A stretch of DNA of 64,000 nt from JANSWY01 sp965228955 (GCA_965228955.1 OZ245848.1:6425410-6489409), one strand, 5' to 3'. Counted from the first letter of the stretch, positions 46,101-53,842 are shown. Program-made: numbers and translations. Notes: generated by a model from the sequence alone, not told the origin.

Positions 46101-46182
46101 CAGTTGGGGAGCTCCGGTTCATGCAAAATATAGCATTCCTTCAGGCAAATATTCATTTCGCTTTCAAATTACTATTGATTGA
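43129..46182 (+). CDS. GH2 beta-galactosidase, LacZ type
   Basis: 1017 residues without signal peptide, so cytoplasmic. The five-domain LacZ layout is visible. A sugar-binding domain contains NGNWKFNYVEKPSDRPKGF. The jelly-roll domain contains FGGVNSAAYYWVNGVKLGYS, and a TIM barrel follows. The acid/base glutamate is Glu466 in WSLGNEAGNG and the nucleophile Glu529 in MCEYAHAMGNS. The C-terminal Bgal_small_N domain has FWRPPTDNDFGNDMPQRLQF. The ATG at 43129 is preferred to an upstream alternative start at 43096 inside the symporter gene. It hydrolyses imported beta-galactosides. Confidence 0.96.
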   Translation: MTRDTKAGEQKTDIPDWENPEVFNVGQEEAHALLIPFETNRPRNQESDYYKSLNGNWKFNYVEKPSDRPKGFCKPDYDVSSWPTIPVPGNIEFNGFGYPIYVNKEYPFPKNPPHIPHDFNPVGSYKHEFEIPEDWEGREVFLHFGGVNSAAYYWVNGVKLGYSQDSKTPVEFRITEYLVKGTNTIAVEVYRWCDGSYLEGQDFWRVSGIERDVFLWSSDKLCLRDYRVEASIDDGYSDGVFNLQLDFRAYQNISDALVNVELWDNDICVYSAEETVSQESNNDQQISFSRTIPSVKKWSAECPNLYQLVISVKNGDSTQKYGTSVGFRRIEIKSGTLLINGEYVLLKGVNRHEHDDKLGHVPTEEAMMADISLMKQFNINAARMSHYPHDPRWYELCDQYGLYLVDEANIESHGLGVRFQEDMPYHEETHISHLPEWKGAHLDRIKKVVERDKNHPSVIIWSLGNEAGNGRNFYEGYEWIKKKDPSRPVQYEQAGEDANTDIVCPMYPKIEEIEEYAKKNQTRPLIMCEYAHAMGNSVGNLQDYWDVINDCKHLQGGFIWDWMDQGILTQTPDGTEYWGYGGDFEPEGVYHDRNFCINGLIFPDRKPHPALYEVKKVYQPISFKWDQPYNKLMVFNQYNFKSLDDFNLYWTIEVDGEQVVQSVLNLKGTAPGEFKEYILDIPSESKGNRKFLNVSVRSTTSTNMIPANHEIAIDQFELPIDNSAISEIERLEVTKESGENKIYLNRNSLRIEIDKVFGLISSISNKGQELLFGPIKPNFWRPPTDNDFGNDMPQRLQFWRHAAQKLTLLSISEKEADGEHIITTKHAIEGYDFRMKFQYHLTDSGIINIDVELNAAESLPNIPRIGLEMKLVKSLNQIEWFGRGPFENYWDRKSAALIGKYKSTIDEQFVPYISPQENGAKQDVDWLILQDENNHGIKINSSKPFSFSALQYSLDKLSPQLPGTLHPHNLVPDNCVNLCLDYLHMGVGGDDSWGAPVHAKYSIPSGKYSFRFQITID

Positions 46183-46272
46183 TAAATTGATTAGACTACT
46201 ACTGGTTAGAAGATGTCTATTCTTCTTTTCAATATAAATTATTGACTATTCTCTTTCTTATTTCTTCAGGAA

Positions 46273-46481
46273 AGTAAGTATTTCGAAGTATGAGAAGGCA
46301 TTTCTTCCAATCTAGTATGTAATTCGTGGATGGTGGCACATAATTCTTGATAATTAGTATGTAATTCTTGAAAACCAGCACCTATTTTTTTTCAGTCAGA
46401 TTAATGTTCTAATGAATAAGTAGGTAGTAATTTGGAAAAAGTAAGTAATTCTCCTCTTTTAGTAAGTATTTATTCGTAGAA
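46273..46481. repeat. Degenerate 21-bp tandem array, about 10 units
   Basis: Units beginning AGTA(A/T)GTA start at 46273, 46314, 46356, 46440 and 46461, and weaker units at 46335, 46377, 46398 and 46419 keep the same 21-base register; one 20-base unit follows the first. The best consensus is AGTATGTAATTCTTG plus six variable bases. The array fills most of the gene-free interval 46183-46590 between the GH2 gene and the next gene. No spacers of CRISPR type occur. Confidence 0.85.
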
Positions 46482-46558
46482 ATAGGATGTTTTTTTAAGT
46501 GTTGCGTCTACTTTAAAAAAAACATTTCAGACTCTGGTAAAAGCTTTAATCAAACCAT

Positions 46559-46566
46559 TAAATTTG
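46559..46566 (+). promoter_or_regulatory. -7 promoter element of the FG-GAP protein gene
   Basis: TAAATTTG (TAnnTTTG) followed by GAGG, 25 bp before the ATG at 46591 and 78 bp after the 21-bp array. Confidence 0.45.
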
Positions 46567-46590
46567 GAGGTATCAATCATATTTAAATTA

Positions 46591-49428
46591 ATGAAATACT
46601 ATCTTCTTACAGCTATCTGTTTACTAGGTTTTTCAGGTAGCCTATTATCTCAAGATTTTACTGAAGTTGTTGATGCCGATTTTGAAGGAGTTCAACAAAG
46701 CGTTATTCAAATTGGTGATTACAATAATGATGGTCTTCTGGATTTGTTGAGTTCTGGGTGGATTAACACTGCAGGATCAGCAATTGGAACTACTAATATT
46801 TATAGAAACAATGGTTCATTTGATTTCTCAAATTCATTTAATGCGGAATCGGATAGTGTGTATGAATCAATTGGAGTTTGGGCGGATTTCGATAATAATG
46901 GATTTCTGGATTTTTTTGTCAGTGGAAATGAAAACGGCAGTTATAGTGCTAATATGTATATGGCTGATGGATCTGGTGGTTTTGAGCTCAACACTTCTAT
47001 GAGTTTTGATGCACTAGCGACCGGGTACGCTGTAGCTGCTGATGTTGATAATGACGGAGATCAGGATCTGATCTACTCTGGGTTTTATATAACTGGCGCA
47101 CGCAGAACACTCTATTACAGGAATAACGGAGATCTTACATTTACATTAGATGAATCCATATTTGGACTTGATAGAGGAAACATCGCCCTTGGAGATTACG
47201 ACAATGATGGTGATTCAGATCTTCTAATTTGTGGAGATGATGGGTCTGACACTCCATTCACTTACCTGTATGATAATAATAATGGGGTATTTGAGAATTC
47301 AGAAAAGTCTTTGCAGGGTGTCTTTAATGCCGACATTCAATGGATTGACTATGACATGGATTCTGATCTTGATATAGTATTGTCAGGTTATGATGGCACT
47401 GATGGCTTTTCCGGAATTTACGAGAATCAGGATGGAGAATTTGTATTGGATGAAACGATTTCTTTGGAAGGCTTATTTAATTCAGAAATTGCTGTTGGTG
47501 ATATTAATAACGATGGTTACCCGGACCTTGTGATGACTGGATTTGAGAGTATATTTAATATATATATCAACCAAGATGGTGCGGGATTTACTGAGTTGGA
47601 TGGTCATGGGATTTCAGGTATGTATGATGGAGATATCGCCTTAGCTGACCTTGATAATGACAATGACCTTGACTTAGTAATGACAGGATATTTTTCTCAA
47701 GGTGAGATCAAAACTTTTAGAAATGATATCGCTACTCAAAATACAGCTCCATCTTCTCCAGGCAACATAAGTTTGGAAGTAGGCGAGACTGGTTTTACCA
47801 TTAGCTGGGACCTAGGGACAGATGCAGAATCACCAGATACTGCTTTATATTATAATGCCTGGTTGACTTTTCAAGGGGATACAATTTTGTATAGTAACAC
47901 ATCATCAAATGCCAATTTAAAAGTACCAGGTTTCGGAAATTTGCAGAATGCCAATTCTGTTAGTTTCGACAGAAAACCAGGCGATTATGAATTTGCCATT
48001 CAAACAATTGATCAATCATATGTCACCTCTGACTTCAGTGATAAATTACAATTTCACATTAATTACATTCCTGAAATAAGCGCTATTGATCTTCAGGAAT
48101 TTAATGAAGACGATACACTAGCAATTGACTTAAATGATTTGGAGGTATTTGATGAGGACAATAATTTCCCTGCGGATTTTAGTTACAGCTTAACAGCTGG
48201 AGAAAACTTTACAGTTGTCAATGATACCTTGATTGTGCCATCTTTGAATTTTTACGGAGAGATCTCTACTTCAATTATAATATCAGATGGGACAGATAAC
48301 AGTGAGCCATTTGAATTTGATATAACCGTCCATCCGGTGAATGATCTTCCAACAATTGAAGAAATATCCATTCAAACTAATTTAAATGAAGATGACACTT
48401 TGTTTGTTACGATTGATGACATCACTGTAACGGATCCTGATAATGTTTATCCTTCTGAATTTAAGGTATTGATTGGTGAGGGTTCTAATTATTCAGTGGT
48501 TATTGATAGTTTCCTTATACCATCCCAGGATTATTTTGGTACATTAAATGCATCTGTTTCCGTAGTAGATTCTGATGGCGGAGTAAGTGAAGCAGTTGAA
48601 TTTACGCTGATAGTTGATCCTGTAAATGATATTCCTGAAATCCTTGAGGTAGATGAACTTTCAATGGATGAGGATGATACATTAATGTTTGCTCTTGACC
48701 TACTAACAGTTTCTGATCCGGATAATACTTTTCCTGATGAATTCAGCTTTGTAGTTCTGGAAGGAACTAATTATTCTGTAAGAAACAATCAGGAGATAAT
48801 CCCTACAACAGATTTTGATGGAGCTTTAACTGCCTCTGTAACTGTTTCAGATGGAGAAGCGACAAGCGAGATTTTCGAGTTTGAAATTGAAGTTATTGCC
48901 ATTAATGATGCGCCTGTGATTACAGCTTACGATGGCGAAACAGCCGGGATAATTAATACTGCATTCGAATTAGATATTCTCGATTTTACAGTCACAGACG
49001 TTGATAATTCCTTTCCAGATGATCACACTTTAACTTTATTGGAAGGAGCGGATTATACAATTGATGGAAACAATCTTATTCCAACTACAGATTTTGAAGG
49101 CCAGATTACGGTCTCAGTTGAAATAAGTGATGGAGATCTTATTAGTGATGCTTTTGGGTTTGAAATTATTTTTGAGAGACCGACCAGCGTGACTTCACTT
49201 TTAAAACAAGCTAAGGTAGGACCAAATCCCACAAGTGGGAGATTGATAATCAACTCAGAATTGGCAATTCAGGGTGTTCAAATACTCAATTTACGTGGAG
49301 AATTAGTGAAGGAATGGGACACTATTGATGGTGATATTAATTTAGAAGAATTTGAAGCAGGAGTATATATTCTTCAAATTACAGCTTCTGAAAATAAGAT
49401 AATAACCAAGAAGATAATTATTGAGTAA
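46591..49428 (+). CDS. Secreted FG-GAP/cadherin-like protein with T9SS sorting domain
   Basis: 945 residues from the ATG at 46591. A signal peptide (MKYYLLTAICLLGFSGSLLS) leads into seven FG-GAP/VCBS blades with calcium loops such as DYNNDGLLDL, DVDNDGDQDL, DYDNDGDSDL and DLDNDNDLDL, consistent with a seven-bladed beta-propeller (about 25-390). A fibronectin-like region follows, then four cadherin-like repeats with NEDDTL and VNDAP/VNDLP motifs (about 495-860). A C-terminal type A T9SS sorting domain (VGPNPTSGRLIINSELAIQG to the end) routes it across the outer membrane. It is probably a cell-surface or secreted adhesin or glycan-binding protein. Confidence 0.92.
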   Translation: MKYYLLTAICLLGFSGSLLSQDFTEVVDADFEGVQQSVIQIGDYNNDGLLDLLSSGWINTAGSAIGTTNIYRNNGSFDFSNSFNAESDSVYESIGVWADFDNNGFLDFFVSGNENGSYSANMYMADGSGGFELNTSMSFDALATGYAVAADVDNDGDQDLIYSGFYITGARRTLYYRNNGDLTFTLDESIFGLDRGNIALGDYDNDGDSDLLICGDDGSDTPFTYLYDNNNGVFENSEKSLQGVFNADIQWIDYDMDSDLDIVLSGYDGTDGFSGIYENQDGEFVLDETISLEGLFNSEIAVGDINNDGYPDLVMTGFESIFNIYINQDGAGFTELDGHGISGMYDGDIALADLDNDNDLDLVMTGYFSQGEIKTFRNDIATQNTAPSSPGNISLEVGETGFTISWDLGTDAESPDTALYYNAWLTFQGDTILYSNTSSNANLKVPGFGNLQNANSVSFDRKPGDYEFAIQTIDQSYVTSDFSDKLQFHINYIPEISAIDLQEFNEDDTLAIDLNDLEVFDEDNNFPADFSYSLTAGENFTVVNDTLIVPSLNFYGEISTSIIISDGTDNSEPFEFDITVHPVNDLPTIEEISIQTNLNEDDTLFVTIDDITVTDPDNVYPSEFKVLIGEGSNYSVVIDSFLIPSQDYFGTLNASVSVVDSDGGVSEAVEFTLIVDPVNDIPEILEVDELSMDEDDTLMFALDLLTVSDPDNTFPDEFSFVVLEGTNYSVRNNQEIIPTTDFDGALTASVTVSDGEATSEIFEFEIEVIAINDAPVITAYDGETAGIINTAFELDILDFTVTDVDNSFPDDHTLTLLEGADYTIDGNNLIPTTDFEGQITVSVEISDGDLISDAFGFEIIFERPTSVTSLLKQAKVGPNPTSGRLIINSELAIQGVQILNLRGELVKEWDTIDGDINLEEFEAGVYILQITASENKIITKKIIIE

Positions 49429-49444
49429 TCTCAATTTCACAACC

Positions 49445-49474
49445 AACAAGAGAGGGTGTACACCCTCTCTTGTT
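49445..49474. terminator. Perfect 30-bp palindrome, likely terminator
   Basis: The arms AACAAGAGAGGGTGT and ACACCCTCTCTTGTT (49445-49459 and 49460-49474) pair perfectly with no loop. Only a short T-rich tail follows. It lies 17 bp after the T9SS protein stop and 35 bp before the next ATG. Confidence 0.65.
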
Positions 49475-49509
49475 TATATGAACTTTTCACGAATACCTTA
49501 CTAATAACC

Positions 49510-50016
49510 ATGTCAAAACTCATATCATCAGTTTTCTTCATTTGTTATTTTTTTAGTACCCAACAGTCTGATAAAGTTCTTCCCGAGTTCAGCATGAAAG
49601 ATCTCAATGGTAATGTTGTTAGCTCAAAAGACCTTGAAGGAAAGAAAGTCCATATTAATTTCTGGAGTACCGCTTGCAAACCATGTATTATGGAATTTCC
49701 TGACTTAAACGAACTCAAAGAGTCAAACCCTGGAGAAGAGTTTGTTTTCATCACATTCGCTCCAGAATCACCCCAGAAAATATCTGCATTGCTCGACCAA
49801 AAACCATTGAATTACATTGTGATTCCGGATGCTGCTGAATATTTGGATTTACTTGGTATCAGTACTTACCCCACCAATTACTTTGTGAACGCGAACGGTG
49901 AGATAGAAGAGGTAATAGAAGGAGCAAGATTTGAAGTTGAAATGGTAGATGGGAAGGAAGTTTTTAAGCCAGCAAATTTGGAGATTTATCAGAAGGCTTT
50001 GGAAGGTTTGGAATAG
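49510..50016 (+). CDS. TlpA-like thioredoxin-fold protein
   Basis: 168 residues from the ATG at 49510, with a signal peptide (MSKLISSVFFICYFFSTQQS). The thioredoxin fold has the redox motif CKPC in NFWSTACKPCIMEFPDLNEL, then a cis-proline region in DLLGISTYPTNYFVNANGEI. It would act as a thiol oxidoreductase or peroxiredoxin-like reductant in the periplasm. An upstream in-frame start at 49456 lies within the palindrome and is rejected. It is followed 11 bp later by a membrane protein. Confidence 0.9.
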   Translation: MSKLISSVFFICYFFSTQQSDKVLPEFSMKDLNGNVVSSKDLEGKKVHINFWSTACKPCIMEFPDLNELKESNPGEEFVFITFAPESPQKISALLDQKPLNYIVIPDAAEYLDLLGISTYPTNYFVNANGEIEEVIEGARFEVEMVDGKEVFKPANLEIYQKALEGLE

Positions 50017-50027
50017 GTTGATCTATA

Positions 50028-50501
50028 ATGTCGGATAAAAAAGAAGCACTTATTAAGCTGAAAAAAAGCCGAAAGCGGCTGATTATAACTGCAATTGTGA
50101 CTCCATTTTTCTGGTGGATTTTTGGAACGAGATTAGTTATGATATCACTATTTTTTCTCGAGTCATTAGATACAGAAACCCAAAAATGCAGCTATACTAT
50201 TGATGATGGTAATATTGAATTTTCTGTTCTGAATTCTGATACAAATGAGTATCTTCAATATGAACGACAGCTATCTGACTCTGAGGTGGCTAAAGTCCTT
50301 GAGAATTCTCATATTTTGGTTTGGTATTTCCCAGATCTTGATGGAAGAGTTTTAATAAATGGGATAGACAATCCTCCCTCATGGTCGGCAGCATTTCTTA
50401 GTTTGATCCTTTTATTGGGGATAAACATTCCATTGATGTTAGACATGATATTTTGGGTAAATAAGGAAGTCATGTACAGGCGTTTTGGTGAGGTCGACTA
50501 A
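50028..50501 (+). CDS. Two-span membrane protein of unknown function
   Basis: 157 residues. A basic N terminus (KKEALIKLKKSRKRL) precedes the first span (LIITAIVTPFFWWIFGTRLV). About 70 mostly polar residues form a loop with EYERQLSDSEV-like character, then the second span is WSAAFLSLILLLGINIPLML. I do not recognise a family. It is probably co-transcribed with the thioredoxin gene (11-bp gap) and ends in a terminator. Confidence 0.7.
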   Translation: MSDKKEALIKLKKSRKRLIITAIVTPFFWWIFGTRLVMISLFFLESLDTETQKCSYTIDDGNIEFSVLNSDTNEYLQYERQLSDSEVAKVLENSHILVWYFPDLDGRVLINGIDNPPSWSAAFLSLILLLGINIPLMLDMIFWVNKEVMYRRFGEVD

Positions 50502-50502
50502 C

Positions 50503-50534
50503 AAAAAAAGCGGGATCAATAACCCCGCTCTTTT
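50503..50534. terminator. Bidirectional terminator between convergent genes
   Basis: Stem AGCGGG (50509-50514) and CCCGCT (50524-50529), flanked by an A run on the left and a T run on the right, so it can stop transcription from both sides. Confidence 0.85.
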
Positions 50535-50558
50535 ATGATAGATATGTACTCTTTTTCT

Positions 50559-51176
50559 TTATGCTACACTGTACCTAAGAATTGTTCTTAGTTTCTCTTC
50601 AGCAGTTTTTCTTGGATCTGATAAGTAAATCTCGTGATGTGTACCTGAGATTTGTAATCCCTCCTCTTCAATGAATTTATGAAGCGTGGCAATGCTTTCA
50701 TCTTCTTTATCATAGCTTCCGATGTGAAGAATCTGTGCTGATCTACCTTCGTTGATTAATTCGAATTTTACCTGCTCAAGCTTGTTGCTGGCTTTCTTTT
50801 GCTTGGCTCCTTCCAGTGCTCTGAAGAAATGATCTGCTTCCACAAAGTCGGGCATTCTGATGGTGATTTTCCAGTTCCACTCATCTCTAGGAACTGCATT
50901 GTACTCAGCCTGACTTGCTGCGCCACCATCAACCCACCAAAATCCTTCCATCTTCGGAACAACAAAGTCATTATCCTCAGCTTTGCAAAGGAATTTGATA
51001 TTGTAAGCCACTGCGTAAAGTGCTTCAAGGGCTGAGTGAAATTTCTTATCCTCGGGAGCTGATCTTCCCTGGATAGTTAGGTAATAGTAAGGATCAAGAT
51101 CTCTTAGTTCTGGCTTCTTGCCAACCTTGTAATAGTTAGGGTCTGCCTTTTGTAGATCAAGTTTTGATATAACCAT
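50559..51176 (-). CDS. GyrI-like small-molecule-binding protein
   Basis: 205 residues with the GyrI-like/SRPBCC-type fold (PF06445 family) seen in LKFHSALEALYAVAYNIKFL-like segments: KKFHSALEALYAVAYNIKFL, then EGFWWVDGG and DEWNWKITIRMPDF. The C-terminal AQILHIGSYDKEDESIATLH and GTHHEIYLSDPRKTAEEKLR are typical. It is stand-alone, without the AraC domain often fused to this fold. It lies 18 bp after the barrel protein and is likely co-transcribed and regulated by the WYL protein. Confidence 0.85.
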   Translation of the reverse strand: MVISKLDLQKADPNYYKVGKKPELRDLDPYYYLTIQGRSAPEDKKFHSALEALYAVAYNIKFLCKAEDNDFVVPKMEGFWWVDGGAASQAEYNAVPRDEWNWKITIRMPDFVEADHFFRALEGAKQKKASNKLEQVKFELINEGRSAQILHIGSYDKEDESIATLHKFIEEEGLQISGTHHEIYLSDPRKTAEEKLRTILRYSVA

Positions 51177-51194
51177 GATAAATAGTATTTGAGT

Positions 51195-51494
51195 TTATAA
51201 TAGATGTCTAAAGTGATTGAAGTAAACTGTCTCGTTGAAGTATTTCATCAGTCCGGCGTACTCAGGGTTGTTTTGCACGTTTTTCATTGCCTGCTGTGCT
51301 TCCTCAAGTGAATTCCAGTCTACTATATCTGTCATCGTAAGTGGGTCATTACAAGCCTGAAAGGTGGTGACCTGGTTAAATCCCGGAATGTTTTTCACAC
51401 TGCTTCTTAGCTCGTTTAGTACTTCCGGGATTTTATCTTTGTATTCTTCTTTAATAGAATAGACTATGATTTCCTTAATTGAATTCTGACTCAT
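51195..51494 (-). CDS. Dimeric alpha/beta-barrel (ABM-like) protein
   Basis: 99 residues from the ATG at 51494 (MSQNSIKEIIVYSIKEEYKD). An in-frame ATG at 51515 is less likely. The pattern resembles the antibiotic-biosynthesis monooxygenase/stress-responsive dimeric barrel fold: an N-terminal strand, a long helix (IPEVLNELRSSVKNIPGFNQ), TDIVDWNSLEEAQQAMKNVQ and a C-terminal FNETVYFNHFRHLL. No catalytic residues can be named. It carries a putative WYL operator 42-61 bp upstream. Confidence 0.75.
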   Translation of the reverse strand: MSQNSIKEIIVYSIKEEYKDKIPEVLNELRSSVKNIPGFNQVTTFQACNDPLTMTDIVDWNSLEEAQQAMKNVQNNPEYAGLMKYFNETVYFNHFRHLL

Positions 51495-51535
51495 TTCTTT
51501 TATTATTTGATTCACAATTCAAAGAAAAGACTCAG

Positions 51536-51555
51536 AGTGACAGCCTTATGTCACT
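51536..51555 (-). promoter_or_regulatory. Putative operator upstream of the barrel/GyrI-like genes
   Basis: A perfect inverted repeat AGTGACA-N6-TGTCACT, 42-61 bp upstream of the ATG at 51494. It is nearly the same as the site at 52738-52757, and both lie at the same distance from a start codon. Confidence 0.7.
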
Positions 51556-51609
51556 GAAAAATAGATGTATTAATTTTTTTCGGATTTTTGTTTGAAAAAC
51601 GGCTTCTAA

Positions 51610-52698
51610 TTACATTTTAAGTTCGAATTCAGCCTCATTTAAAACTTTTCCATTTACCTGAATGGCTACTTTATGTGTGCCGGGATAGTATTTTCTGGTG
51701 TTGATAGGAACAAAATTGTGAGCTTTTGAAATCACTACTTTTTCATTGGCTGGGATAGTGATAGCCTTTAGTTTAAAAACCTTAGGAGCCAATGTGCCAT
51801 TATTTTTTTGGTGGTAGATAATATAATCAACCATGGCATTTACTTGCTGCTCAGATTTGTTCATCAATTCAAATTCAATTTCAATTGATGAACCAAATTC
51901 AACTTTGGTAGGGATTTTCTTAAATTTCTTTAATTCCAGATTATCGGCATCAAAACCAAGTATTTTGAGTGCTTTTGCATTTCCATCTTTTACGAGAGTT
52001 CTTAAACCTTGCTTTACAATCCATTGTGTGTTCTTGGATGGTTTTTTCATCCATTTGCTTACCATCTTCAATACAATTTCATGATTGTCTTTTGCCAAAT
52101 CATTGATATTATTGGCCACACTTTTTCTGACATACAATTCCGAATCGCTTTTAAGATTTTCCAGAATTGGCAGCACTAAGCTCGGATCTTTTTTGAAATC
52201 TGGTAAAGCCATGGACCATGGGAGCCTTGGTCGGCAGCCTTCACTTGATAATCGTCTGACATGATAATTTTGATGTTTGGACCAATCCAGCATCCTTTGC
52301 ATGACCTCCTCAGTGTTGGACTTAATGAATGGCCTTATTGCAAACTCGGAACTTCCATGTTGAGTAAAGAGCTCCAATGCATCGAGAGATTCCTTCAGAT
52401 AATCCTGACCAAACTGCTGCACAAAATCCGAAAAAACCATTCCGTCAAATCCACCGAAGTGTGAGCATACTTTTTTTAATACTTCGAGTGCATCTACATA
52501 TTCTTGTGGAAGCATTTGTTGAAGGACAACAGATGTATGACTCATTCTTTCTGTCAATGACCTGTCTTCCCAGTCTTGATCGTATACATTTTGAATAAAA
52601 TCCTTTGAAGAGAATTTTGGGTACTCCTGATTAATTAAGGTTCCCAGTTTTTCATGGAATGATTTAAGTAGTAGTTGATTTTTTAGAGGTTCTGCCAT
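51610..52698 (-). CDS. AlkC-type DNA alkylation repair glycosylase with C-terminal Ig-like domain
   Basis: 362 residues. A HEAT-like repeat array occupies about 1-250, with the AlkC signature YHVRRLSSEGCRPRLPWSMA, followed by YVRKSVANNINDLAKDNHEI and NTQWIVKQGLRTLVKDGNAK. The C-terminal roughly 100 residues form an Ig-like domain (SSIEIEFELMNKSEQQVNAM to the end). This layout is that of AlkC rather than AlkD, a family known for excision of 3-methyladenine and 3-methylcytosine. It sits downstream of the WYL regulator with an operator-like palindrome in between. Confidence 0.85.
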   Translation of the reverse strand: MAEPLKNQLLLKSFHEKLGTLINQEYPKFSSKDFIQNVYDQDWEDRSLTERMSHTSVVLQQMLPQEYVDALEVLKKVCSHFGGFDGMVFSDFVQQFGQDYLKESLDALELFTQHGSSEFAIRPFIKSNTEEVMQRMLDWSKHQNYHVRRLSSEGCRPRLPWSMALPDFKKDPSLVLPILENLKSDSELYVRKSVANNINDLAKDNHEIVLKMVSKWMKKPSKNTQWIVKQGLRTLVKDGNAKALKILGFDADNLELKKFKKIPTKVEFGSSIEIEFELMNKSEQQVNAMVDYIIYHQKNNGTLAPKVFKLKAITIPANEKVVISKAHNFVPINTRKYYPGTHKVAIQVNGKVLNEAEFELKM

Positions 52699-52735
52699 TA
52701 GTTTAAATTTTAAGTTGATGGCAAACTAAAATGGG

Positions 52736-52759
52736 TGAGTGACAGCTGTATGTCGCTCA
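52736..52759 (-). promoter_or_regulatory. Putative operator upstream of alkC-like gene
   Basis: The inverted repeat TGAGTGACA-N6-TGTCGCTCA (one arm mismatch) ends one base before the WYL regulator stop codon and lies 38-61 bp upstream of the AlkC ATG. Confidence 0.7.
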
Positions 52760-53725
52760 TTAATCGTTTCCAACAAAGACATTGTGATGTTGCGTCAATT
52801 CCTGTAGTAGCTCTGCTATTTTGTCCTTTAATTCTATTGGTGACACCACTTCAACCTGGCTGCCCCATGATAACAACCACCTACCAAAATATTCAAAACT
52901 TGGAGTATAAAACTTCATCTCTACCTGGGTGTCAAGATGCTTTTCCTCAACAAAACCATGGTAGTACTTTTGGTCACCGAGAAATCTGGTTACAGTTTTT
53001 GTAAACCTCACAACCGCTTCGCTGAGTTCAGTGCCCATAAAATTATGTTCCAGGAAATCCAGATAATTAGGATGCTTGGAGGGATCAAATTCGTCTTGAG
53101 TCAATCTGATATTTTGGATTCTGTCGGTTCTGAAATCTCTTAGGTCTTCTCTAAGTCTGCAATAAGCGATTAGATGCCATTTGCTACTGTAGTAAACCAA
53201 TCCAAGAGGTTCAATATCTCTTCTGGTCAATTCATTGAATCCAGAGCTGTAATCAATAGAAAGTACTTTTCTTACCGCAATTCCATATTGCAATTCTTCA
53301 ATGTTGGAATCTGGAAATCCTGCGTTTGCTACACTTGGAGGAGGTAATATTGAAATGCTGTCTTCAAGTCTCTCAAGGTATTCCTTGTCCGAATAGCGGA
53401 GTACTGCCTTCACTTTGTATAATGCTTCTTTGAAGGTGTTATTGGTTTTGGAGTCTGCCTGGTGCTGAATCAATTTGGCACCCATTAAAAGTGCAGCGGC
53501 TTCTTCTTTATTGAAAACCACAGGAGGCAAATGATATCCATCTACTATGAAGTATCCTTCCCCAGCATCTCCTCCAATTGGAACACCAGATTCTAATAAT
53601 GCTTTAATATCGCGAAACAGCGTTCTTCGGGTGAGCTCGAATCTTTCTTCCAGCTCGTCCATGGTTACTCTTCTTTTGGTTTGTAAATGGACAAGTATTG
53701 CAGAAAGTCTATCGATTCGGTTCAT
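52760..53725 (-). CDS. YafY-family WYL-domain transcriptional regulator
   Basis: 321 residues from the ATG at 53725 (MNRIDRLSAILVHLQTKRRV); an upstream in-frame ATG at 53776 adds an atypical tail. The N-terminal HTH is TMDELEERFELTRRTLFRDI. The WYL domain follows, with LSIDYSSGFNELTRRDIEPL and the WHLIAYCRLREDLRDFRTDR motif, and a C-terminal WCX extension ends the protein. WYL proteins sense ligands or single-stranded DNA and often control DNA-repair genes. Downstream lie the alkC-like, barrel and GyrI-like genes on the same strand. Confidence 0.93.
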   Translation of the reverse strand: MNRIDRLSAILVHLQTKRRVTMDELEERFELTRRTLFRDIKALLESGVPIGGDAGEGYFIVDGYHLPPVVFNKEEAAALLMGAKLIQHQADSKTNNTFKEALYKVKAVLRYSDKEYLERLEDSISILPPPSVANAGFPDSNIEELQYGIAVRKVLSIDYSSGFNELTRRDIEPLGLVYYSSKWHLIAYCRLREDLRDFRTDRIQNIRLTQDEFDPSKHPNYLDFLEHNFMGTELSEAVVRFTKTVTRFLGDQKYYHGFVEEKHLDTQVEMKFYTPSFEYFGRWLLSWGSQVEVVSPIELKDKIAELLQELTQHHNVFVGND

Positions 53726-53842
53726 AAGTGCTTTGGTTCGGAATAGTAATTTAATAGAATTGACTTTACGATTCAAGACACTAGAATGTTGATTAATCTG
53801 TTCATTTTAATCAACTTTGTCTTGTATGAATACCCATATTCT

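Noticed and set aside
46266..46391. Small minus-strand gene inside the 21-bp array
   Set aside because: The frame is open for 41 codons but has no plausible start codon or promoter, and stops interrupt the same frame in the adjacent units; kept only as an observation under the array.
46273..46481. CRISPR array
   Set aside because: The units are contiguous and degenerate, without unique spacers, and no cas genes are present.
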